This document shows, in pieces, positions 1-3,826 of a stretch of DNA of 7,652 nucleotides. Position numbers and translations under genes: made by a program. Under the pieces are notes generated by a model. That model made no database searches. It had not been told where the DNA came from and was given only the letters and a program-made list of their open reading frames with translations. Numbering within the stretch: position 1 is the first letter of the stretch; each line of letters opens with the position of its first letter. The stretch is from positions 1 through 7,652 of the forward strand of contig JAUVZH010000116.1 in the NCBI GenBank assembly GCA_030602675.1, in the 5' to 3' direction. The stretch is from Candidatus Heimdallarchaeota archaeon (GTDB lineage Archaea; Asgardarchaeota; Heimdallarchaeia; JABLTI01).

Positions 1-1006
1 CCAAACTGGCAAGATCATTTTCATCATCTAGTCCAAGTGCTATATTCATTGATGAAGTAGACATTTTCACAGCTTCAACTTTCTCTGCGTATTTCTTATC
101 TATTTTAGCAATTACATCTAAACCAATCATTTCTTTCATAGCAACTTTTGGATCCAAGGTAGTAATAACATATTCAGAAAAGATTTTTTCACCAGAAGCT
201 AATCGTACACCTTTTACTTTTCCATCTTCAACTAATATTTTCTCAACCTTAGTATTTACTAGAACTTTTCCACCAAGTTCAACGAATCTTTCTTCCAATT
301 TCTTTGGGAATTCTATAAATCCACTTTTCGGTCTAAATGCTCCAGGAATTAATGAATTCATTGCAGAAACAGTCATTAATGCTGCTGCTCGTTCACCCGG
401 AAGAGCGCTGAAAGCAGCAAAAGCATCGAATATTTCTATAACATCTGGTTCTGTTATATTAAATTGATCAAAATATTCTTTGAATGTTTTTGTGCTATTC
501 TTAATAATCTTTGGTGTAGTGAAGATCATTTTTAGAATATCTACAAAACCAGGATTCATTTTTAATTGGAACAATTCCTTATACATTGCTCTAGAGTAAT
601 CAAGATAATGCTCAATTTCCTTTGCATTGTTAGGGTACTCTGTCAGTAGTTTCTGTTTGAAATTATCAAAACCAGAAGGAAGTTCAATTTTTGTGACTTT
701 TTCTGTTTCAGGATCAACTATGAAAAATCTTGTATAATATCCTGTAAATTTCTTTAATTCAATTTCGATTCCAAGGAAATCTAAAATTTCAGATATATCA
801 GATATCATTTGACAAGTATCAAATTGATATCCTTTTCTTTCATAAGAAGTTACATAACCTCCTGTTTTTGGTTCTTTTTCTAGAAGTAAAACAGGTTCTT
901 TTTCCACATCATGATGTAATGCCCAAGTGATAGCAGAGCTCAAACCAGCTACACCTGCTCCAATTACAATTAATCCTTGCTTTTCTGTTGGAATGTCCTT
1001 ACTCAT
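1..1006 (-). CDS. FAD-dependent oxidoreductase, phytoene desaturase/CrtI-like, N-terminal part (runs off left edge)
   Basis: Not in any complete frame because the window cuts it; about 335 codons are visible, read from the ATG at 1006-1004 leftwards without a stop. The N-terminus has a Rossmann FAD-binding fold: GAGVAG at residues 16-21 (GxGxxG), an acidic residue ending the second strand (LLLEKE, E43) and the GG pair at 49-50 (KTGGY). This is the arrangement of the phytoene desaturase/amine-oxidase-like superfamily, whose members are usually about 500 residues, so the substrate and C-terminal FAD regions lie outside. A later stretch (LGGKVLVNTKVEKI) matches the second FAD-contact region typical of CrtI-type proteins. 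The start is supported by GGTGA (1016-1012) five bases upstream and a TATA-like TTATATTAA at 1051-1043 on the minus strand. The family includes carotenoid and retinoid desaturases and many uncharacterised archaeal oxidoreductases; the substrate cannot be named here. Confidence 0.9.
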   Translation of the reverse strand, partial: MSKDIPTEKQGLIVIGAGVAGLSSAITWALHHDVEKEPVLLLEKEPKTGGYVTSYERKGYQFDTCQMISDISEILDFLGIEIELKKFTGYYTRFFIVDPETEKVTKIELPSGFDNFKQKLLTEYPNNAKEIEHYLDYSRAMYKELFQLKMNPGFVDILKMIFTTPKIIKNSTKTFKEYFDQFNITEPDVIEIFDAFAAFSALPGERAAALMTVSAMNSLIPGAFRPKSGFIEFPKKLEERFVELGGKVLVNTKVEKILVEDGKVKGVRLASGEKIFSEYVITTLDPKVAMKEMIGLDVIAKIDKKYAEKVEAVKMSTSSMNIALGLDDENDLASL

Positions 1007-1042
1007 CTAATTCACCTTTTTTTTATATGCTTGCTTTTAGAA

Positions 1043-1051
1043 TTAATATAA
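1043..1051 (-). promoter_or_regulatory. TATA-like box for the FAD oxidoreductase gene
   Basis: On the minus strand the sequence reads TTATATTAA, about 40 bases upstream of the ATG at 1006. With archaeal spacing (start about 25 bases downstream of the box centre) transcription would begin near 1020, leaving a short leader that contains the GGTGA ribosome-binding site at 1016-1012. A second AT-rich block (CATATAAAA, about 1030-1022) sits closer to the gene and would give a leaderless message that skips that site. Assigned by position and composition only. Confidence 0.35.
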
Positions 1052-1118
1052 CTTTCTGATATTAGTTAGTACAAGAGATTCCATTATTGCAGAATGAACT
1101 TTTTTAAACAAAATCATT

Positions 1119-1283
1119 TCATAGCAGTCCTAAAGGAATTGGCAGATATCCTACAGAAGAAATACCATCAAGATAATGAACATCGGAATGACAGATTTCC
1201 ATTGCTTTAATCTGAATTAATACTCCATCTGCTTTGGGTTCTGGTGTTGGAACTTCTCGATTTTCTAAATCTAAAGTTTCTTA
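1119..1283 (-). pseudogene. Zinc-dependent alcohol dehydrogenase (MDR family), N-terminal GroES-like fragment
   Basis: On the minus strand a 53-codon open stretch from a TAA (1283-1281) to a TGA (1121-1119) encodes a recognisable piece of the medium-chain dehydrogenase GroES-like domain. It reads REVPTPEPKADGVLIQIKA, then EICHSDVHYLDG, then VGYLPIPLG. The ICHSDVH block carries the Cys that binds the catalytic zinc in this family. There is no start codon, and the fragment stops just where the conserved GHE motif should follow (LPIPLG-LL-stop). A functional enzyme is about 340-350 residues, so this is only the first seventh or so and lacks the NAD(P)-binding domain. It lies directly upstream of the FAD oxidoreductase in the same orientation. 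The family assignment rests on the motif pattern; the decayed state is seen directly. Confidence 0.75.
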
Positions 1284-1333
1284 GAAACAATCCTTTAGTC
1301 AACTAATTAGAGGAAAATTTCAAAACAAGCTTT

Positions 1334-1405
1334 GAGATTAAAATTAACGCTTTCAAAATAATACATCAAATATTGTTTGAATCAGTATATTTTAAGAAAC
1401 TTATT
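1334..1405 (+). pseudogene. Nucleotidyltransferase C-terminal fragment (relative of the gene at 4953-5660)
   Basis: Translating from 1334 gives EIKINAFKIIHQILFES followed by VYFKKLI. By hand alignment 16 of 24 residues match the last 24 residues of the intact nucleotidyltransferase (REKIDAFKKIHQLLFES then DKFKKLL). The frame stays open past the expected stop and runs into unrelated sequence to a TGA near 1458. Neither the catalytic domain nor a start is present. It lies just upstream of the first tautomerase unit, while the matching N-terminal fragment of another copy lies just upstream of the second unit. It is a remnant, not a gene. Confidence 0.75.
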
Positions 1406-1422
1406 GATTTGAGCATTAATTT

Positions 1423-1503
1423 TTATTCTATTCCTTTACAATATCCTTTCTGTTTTTGATAACAACCTTGGCATTCAGAATCATTCCAAATTTCCCATAA
1501 TAC
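1423..1503 (-). pseudogene. Unrecognised Cys-rich C-terminal gene scrap
   Basis: On the minus strand the frame ending at TAA (1425-1423) reads VLWEIWNDSECQGCYQ, then KQKGYCKGIE-stop, with a CxxC and a third Cys. I do not recognise the family. The last eight residues (KGYCKGIE-stop) recur at 2042-2016. Two of the base differences between the copies fall at third codon positions, and each copy ends in its own stop (TAA versus TAG), which favours this frame as the ancestral one. A second frame in the same DNA reads RKDIVKE-stop and RKDIVKG-stop in the two places, so the frame is not certain. The upstream end runs into the duplicated tautomerase leader, where homology is probably lost. Confidence 0.4.
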
Positions 1504-1550
1504 TAAAAGCTAGTAGTGTTTTGTGACTATTTTATCTTTAGTGATATCTA

Positions 1551-1565
1551 GAAAAAGTAATTAAA
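1551..1565 (+). promoter_or_regulatory. Candidate BRE/TATA element of tautomerase copy 1
   Basis: GAAAAAG followed by TAATTAAA resembles an archaeal purine-rich BRE plus TATA box and is retained in copy 2 at 3384-3398. It would place the transcription start near 1587, inside the palindrome before the gene. An alternative upstream box (TATTTTATC, about 1529-1536; TATTGTATC in copy 2) would give a leader of about 40 bases containing the whole palindrome. Which one is used decides whether the palindrome acts as DNA or as RNA. Confidence 0.3.
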
Positions 1566-1573
1566 TGATAATT

Positions 1574-1601
1574 CATGATTTTGCTTGGTGATAAAATCAT
1601 G
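1574..1601 (+). promoter_or_regulatory. Start-codon palindrome with ribosome-binding site in the loop, tautomerase copy 1
   Basis: CATGATTTT (1574-1582) and AAAATCATG (1593-1601) are exact inverse complements, separated by a 10-base loop, GCTTGGTGAT. The loop holds the GGTGA ribosome-binding site (1587-1591), and the right arm contains the start ATG (1599-1601). In RNA the start codon would be paired and the Shine-Dalgarno exposed. In DNA the same palindrome could be a repressor operator overlapping the start. It is unchanged in copy 2. Confidence 0.6.
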
Positions 1602-1781
1602 CCAATTGTACATGTTCATCTGTGGAAAGGTTTTAGTGAAGAGAAAGTAAAGCAGATTATTGAAGGTATAACGAAGGTTTTTGTGGATATAGATATACCT
1701 AAACAAGCAGTGCATATTGTTGTTCATCAAACTCCTAAAGCGCATTGGGGTATTGATGGTAAACCAGCGACTGAATCATGA
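1599..1781 (+). CDS. 4-oxalocrotonate tautomerase family protein, copy 1
   Basis: Sixty residues starting MPIVHVHLWKGF. The start at 1599 is chosen over the in-frame ATG at 1575 because this family uses Pro directly after the removed Met as its catalytic base, and because GGTGA lies seven bases upstream. The tail HWGIDGKPATES matches the conserved C-terminal loop of the family (usually about 60-70 residues), whose members form hexamers of small beta-alpha-beta units and move double bonds in keto-enol substrates. Aligned by hand to 4-oxalocrotonate tautomerase, the two substrate-binding arginines (Arg11, Arg39) correspond to Phe and His, and Phe50 to Trp, so the substrate probably differs. It ends at TGA where copy 2 has CGA; after it the frame stays open to a TAA at the same place as in copy 2, so copy 1 seems to have lost eight residues. 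It differs from copy 2 at seven of 60 residues. Confidence 0.88.
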   Translation: MPIVHVHLWKGFSEEKVKQIIEGITKVFVDIDIPKQAVHIVVHQTPKAHWGIDGKPATES

Positions 1782-1878
1782 AAAAATATAAAACCTCCAA
1801 ATTAAATATCATCAGTAATCCATGATAATTCATTTCATATTAATGATAACTTGCTATTTATTTTAGATTTTCAAGTAA

Positions 1879-1974
1879 TATTTCTTTAAAATTGTACCTG
1901 ATGTTGAATTTGAGTCGGAAGAAATGAAAGTGGGTGAAATAAAAGGAAACACAGTATACTTTAGATTGGTTTAA
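1879..1974 (+). pseudogene. Orphan C-terminal reading-frame scrap, family unknown
   Basis: Between an in-frame TAA (1876-1878) and a TAA (1972-1974) lie 31 codons ending PDVEFESEEMKVGEIKGN then TVYFRLV-stop. The balanced acidic and hydrophobic composition and the beta-strand-like end look like the tail of a real protein, but there is no start codon at the front and no recognisable motif. The only internal ATG (1924) would leave a 16-residue peptide. It is most likely the end of a lost gene, close to the duplicated tautomerase unit. Confidence 0.3.
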
Positions 1975-1992
1975 AGAAACAAGCAAAAATAA

Positions 1993-2018
1993 TAGAAGTG
2001 TCTGTATAGACATTTCTA
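1993..2018 (-). terminator. Stem-loop, candidate terminator for a lost minus-strand gene
   Basis: TAGAAGTGTCT (1993-2003) pairs with AGACATTTCTA (2008-2018) over 11 positions (ten Watson-Crick and one G-U), around the loop GTAT. On the minus strand it begins exactly at the TAG stop of the KGYCKGIE scrap and is followed by ATTATTTTTGC, the layout of a hairpin-plus-T-tract terminator. On the plus strand it is followed by a pyrimidine-rich block instead. Archaeal terminators usually need only the T-tract, so the hairpin may have another role. Confidence 0.4.
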
Positions 2019-2044
2019 CTCTATCCCTTTACAATATCCTTTCT
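2016..2044 (-). pseudogene. Second copy of the KGYCKGIE C-terminal scrap
   Basis: The block at 2021-2044 matches 1428-1451 at 23 of 24 positions. On the minus strand it reads KGYCKGIE and ends at TAG (2018-2016); an in-frame TAG (2045-2043) interrupts it immediately before. This is too short to be a gene and shows that the Cys-rich tail near 1423 once existed in at least two places. A weaker echo, AATATTCCTTTCTAG, occurs near 3738-3752. Confidence 0.35.
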
Positions 2045-2247
2045 AGTCAAAAATCTAGATCCAATCTCAAAGTAGTGCTTTCACATTCGAGTGCTTGAGC
2101 TAATGCTTGCTCCAGCAAGGTTTGCAGAACTAAATACATCCATATTCCATCACAATAATAAATTTGATAGAATAGTTTTTTTTCACTGATTTACTCATGA
2201 AGTCATTAATTTTATGAATACTCTTTCATTTCTACTAGTGATTAATA

Positions 2248-2409
2248 ATGACAACGATTATCAAAGAATTAGAAAGTATAGAAGAATTTACAGATTTGTT
2301 TACGGAATTTCTAAAAGAAACAAATAATTTAGTAGACGAAAACAAGATTACTCAACAAATTTCTAATTTAAAAGAAAATTTGTCCTTTCTTTTATTCTTA
2401 TACGTTTAA
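2248..2409 (+). CDS. Small hypothetical protein, 53 residues
   Basis: ATG at 2248 opens a 53-codon frame to TAA at 2407. AGTGA at 2237-2241, a near match to the GGTGA sites used by neighbouring genes, lies six bases upstream, and TTTATGAAT (about 2212-2220) could be a TATA box. The protein is mostly acidic and helical in appearance (KELESIEEFTDLFTEFLKET), with spaced hydrophobic residues suited to an amphipathic helix or coiled coil, and ends in a short hydrophobic run (FLLFLYV). No known motif is recognised. It ends 48 bp before the RING protein on the same strand, so the two could share a transcript. It could also be the truncated front of a longer gene: the change from charged to hydrophobic at the end is abrupt. 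Confidence 0.4.
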   Translation: MTTIIKELESIEEFTDLFTEFLKETNNLVDENKITQQISNLKENLSFLLFLYV

Positions 2410-2457
2410 AAGAGAGGAGCTCTAAATTCTAATTGACTTTATTTCGCTGGGGTAGAA

Positions 2458-3009
2458 ATGAGAGATCAAAAAGTTCTTACTGTTTTGACAATTATTGGTT
2501 CTTTATCGCTAATTTTAGGATTAATACTCTATATATTCCAACCTGTAGGATTAGTTGAGATTAATCCAGAAGATATTAATTATGTACTTTTGGGTTTTAT
2601 TCTTGGATTTGCTTGTGTTGGAGTAATAATTCTTTTAGTAGCCCTAGTAATGTATCTAAGCCTATCAAAACCAGGACATGTACGATCTTTTAGGGCACCA
2701 TCTTCTTCTCCAGAGGAACGCAAATTAGCCGAAGAACGTTACAAAGAAAGAGTTCAAGAAGCATTAAATATTGCTTTAGGAAAACGGAAAGAAATAACTC
2801 CAAATGAAGTTATTATTGCAGTAGAAACTACCTCTTACACTAAAGATGATATTTGTATGGTTTGTAAATTATCCTTCAAAAGAAAGAAAGATATCTTGCA
2901 ATGTCCAGTGTGTGAATCACTCTATCACAAAAAACATTTGCTTGATTGGATAAGAACCCACAAGAATTGTCCAGTGTGCTCTCAAACATTGTACAAAACA
3001 AAATCATAA
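2458..3009 (+). CDS. Membrane-anchored RING-type zinc finger protein
   Basis: 183 residues. Two hydrophobic helices occupy about residues 6-28 and 41-68, joined by a short acidic loop (EINPEDIN). A basic and charged linker (about 71-125) with the helix-forming EERKLAEERYKERVQEAL follows. The C-terminus carries eight zinc ligands: C133-x2-C136, C149-x2-C152, H157-x2-H160 and C171-x2-C174. This spacing, with LLDWI between the His pair and the last CPVC, is that of a RING-H2-like cross-brace. In eukaryotes and in Asgard ubiquitin-like systems such domains recruit E2 enzymes, so a membrane-bound E3-ligase-like role is possible. No ubiquitin, E1, E2 or deubiquitinase gene lies in the window. The positive linker suggests a cytoplasmic RING. 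The start is supported by GGGGT about three bases before ATG. It could instead be a structural zinc finger without ligase activity. Confidence 0.82.
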   Translation: MRDQKVLTVLTIIGSLSLILGLILYIFQPVGLVEINPEDINYVLLGFILGFACVGVIILLVALVMYLSLSKPGHVRSFRAPSSSPEERKLAEERYKERVQEALNIALGKRKEITPNEVIIAVETTSYTKDDICMVCKLSFKRKKDILQCPVCESLYHKKHLLDWIRTHKNCPVCSQTLYKTKS

Positions 3010-3082
3010 ATTTAAATTGTACGTATTGCATCATTATATCTATGAAATAGTGACAATTATTTTTATCTCAAGAAATACTTTT

Positions 3083-3094
3083 GTAGTTATAATT
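3083..3094 (+). promoter_or_regulatory. TATA-like element before the truncated nucleotidyltransferase
   Basis: AGTTATAATTAG lies about 45 bases before the ATG at 3135; a start about 25 bases downstream would give a leader of about 20 bases. The promoter appears intact although the gene is cut short. Called on composition and position only. Confidence 0.3.
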
Positions 3095-3134
3095 AGTTGA
3101 TAACTTGTTCATTATTTTGAAAGTGGTTAATGAT

Positions 3135-3311
3135 ATGTCTAATAATGAGGAAAAACTTGCTATAATTATTGATTATTTTAAGAGCAAGTACAAAGCTGAA
3201 GTTCTCATTATTGTAGGATCTAGAGCTGTTGGTGATTATAAACCAAGAAGTGATTGGGATATTTACCTCTTTACGGATGTTGATGAGCATCTTGATGAAT
3301 CATGCTACTAG
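3135..3311 (+). pseudogene. Nucleotidyltransferase, N-terminal fragment (58 residues)
   Basis: The frame from ATG 3135 reads MSNNEEKLAIIIDYFKSKYK and continues through the catalytic core GSRAVGDYKPRSDWDIYLF. Over the first 56 residues 43 are identical to the intact gene at 4953, with many silent changes, so this is a diverged paralogue rather than a recent copy. Similarity stops after DES, and two residues later (CY) comes TAG. The fragment keeps the GS...DxD metal- and nucleotide-binding motif of the polymerase-beta superfamily but lacks three quarters of the usual 235 residues. The second tautomerase unit begins about ten bases further on, so its arrival may have replaced the rest of the gene. 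An in-frame ATG at 3105 gives a longer start, but the alignment favours 3135. A small functional product cannot be ruled out, since the open part shows no frameshift. Confidence 0.75.
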
Positions 3312-3406
3312 ATTTCTTAACAAATTTCTATAATACTCAAAGCTAGAAGTGTTTTGCGACTATTGTATCTTTAGTGATATCTAGAAAAAGTAATTAAACG
3401 ATAATT

Positions 3407-3434
3407 CATGATTTTGCTTGGTGATAAAATCATG
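3407..3434 (+). promoter_or_regulatory. Start-codon palindrome with ribosome-binding site in the loop, tautomerase copy 2
   Basis: Identical to the copy 1 element: arms CATGATTTT (3407-3415) and AAAATCATG (3426-3434), loop GCTTGGTGAT with GGTGA at 3420-3424, and ATG in the right arm at 3432. Its exact retention next to a frame that has 14 changes supports a role but does not prove one, because the start codon and ribosome-binding site would themselves constrain part of it. Confidence 0.6.
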
Positions 3435-3638
3435 CCAATTGTACATGTTCATCTGTGGAAAGGTTTTAGTGAAGAAAAAGCAAAACAAGTTATTGAAGGT
3501 ATAACGAAGGTTTTTGTGGATATGGAAATACCTAAACAAGCAGTGCATATTGTTGTTCATGAATCACCTAAATCGCATTGGGGTATTGATGGAAAACCAG
3601 CGACTGAATCACGAAAAAATACAAAACCTCCACCTTAA
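3432..3638 (+). CDS. 4-oxalocrotonate tautomerase family protein, copy 2
   Basis: 68 residues, MPIVHVHLWKGFSEEKAKQV at the front, with the catalytic Pro after Met and GGTGA seven bases before the start; the in-frame ATG at 3408 is rejected because it would bury that Pro. The end is HWGIDGKPATES followed by RKNTKPPP, a basic, proline-rich tail absent from copy 1. Length is normal for the family. As in copy 1, the positions of the classical Arg11 and Arg39 hold Phe and His, and Phe50 is Trp. Replacements relative to copy 1 are mild (for example Val/Ala, Asp/Glu, Ala/Ser). By hand, seven residue changes and four silent changes within shared codons are found, which does not show strong purifying selection. 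The Fe-S protein gene starts 188 bp downstream on the same strand. Tautomerase chemistry is predicted; the substrate is unknown. Confidence 0.9.
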   Translation: MPIVHVHLWKGFSEEKAKQVIEGITKVFVDMEIPKQAVHIVVHESPKSHWGIDGKPATESRKNTKPPP

Positions 3639-3826
3639 ATAACATTAATAATTCATGATGATTCATTTCCTTTCCAGATTTGTTGGAGTTGTGTTCTAAA
3701 GGTTTAAAATAAGTGAAAAATATGATCAAAATAAGTTTAATATTCCTTTCTAGCATATAGAATCTGTTTAGGGTAAGATTTTTTTAATGTAAACATGTAT
3801 TTGTATTTATAATTGAGGGAAAATGA

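Larger units (their letters stand above)
1007..1598. other. Gene-poor interval with several gene fossils and a tautomerase leader
   Basis: No intact gene is visible over about 590 bp. It holds, in order, a minus-strand promoter region, an alcohol dehydrogenase fragment (1119-1283), a nucleotidyltransferase C-terminal fragment (about 1334-1405), a Cys-rich C-terminal scrap on the minus strand (1423-1503) and, from about 1489, the duplicated leader of the first tautomerase copy. The mix of unrelated fragments on both strands suggests repeated insertion, deletion and decay. Confidence 0.7.
1489..1836 (+). repeat. Duplicated tautomerase unit, copy 1 (about 345 bp)
   Basis: This segment aligns to 3322-3669 at a constant offset of 1833 bp with no indels. 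It covers an approximately 110-bp leader, the tautomerase reading frame and about 55 bp after it. By eye the leader from the conserved CTAG block to the ATG differs at about four positions in some 90 bases, the 183-bp frame at 14 positions, and the downstream arm at about eight in 56. No terminal inverted repeats and no transposase were found. The boundaries are approximate, because similarity fades into AT-rich DNA. Confidence 0.85.
1782..2247. other. Intergenic stretch with decayed fragments, a strong hairpin and no convincing gene
   Basis: About 465 bp. It contains the rest of the duplicated tautomerase unit (to 1836), a short orphan reading frame (1879-1974), an 11-bp stem-loop (1993-2018), a repeated 24-base block (2021-2044) and AT-rich DNA leading to the small ORF at 2248. 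On the minus strand about 2045-2195 has open frames with protein-like composition in more than one phase, but no start, ribosome-binding site or recognisable motif, so I do not call a gene there. Confidence 0.6.
3322..3669 (+). repeat. Duplicated tautomerase unit, copy 2 (about 345 bp)
   Basis: Collinear with 1489-1836 at an offset of 1833 bp. It includes the conserved leader, the start-codon palindrome, the reading frame and the CATGAT(A/G)ATTCATTTC block after it. The left boundary lies right after the cut end of the nucleotidyltransferase fragment; the right boundary fades into DNA with no recognised feature. ATAATTCATGAT occurs on both sides of the gene (3401-3412 and 3648-3659). Confidence 0.85.

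Noticed and set aside
1575..1598. Upstream in-frame ATG as the start of tautomerase copy 1 (and the equivalent at 3408 for copy 2)
   Set aside because: It would add eight residues in front of the catalytic Pro, and the GGTGA site would lie inside the reading frame. The family needs Met-Pro at the start.
2105..2118. Inverted repeat CTTGCT-CC-AGCAAG as a hairpin
   Set aside because: The two-base gap leaves at most a five-pair stem with a four-base loop, and it lies in DNA with no assigned gene end.
2045..2195. Minus-strand open stretch with LLEQALAQALECE-like composition, or SSANLAGASISSS in another phase
   Set aside because: Two phases look equally protein-like, with no start, ribosome-binding site or known motif, so no coding call is justified.
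3135..3311. Short nucleotidyltransferase as a minimal MNT antitoxin of a HEPN/MNT pair
   Set aside because: It stops after the catalytic motif, is shorter than minimal MNT proteins, aligns to a 235-residue enzyme, and has no HEPN-like neighbour.
1489..3669. Tautomerase duplication as the arms of a composite transposon or a MITE
   Set aside because: No terminal inverted repeats, no convincing target duplication and no transposase between the copies.
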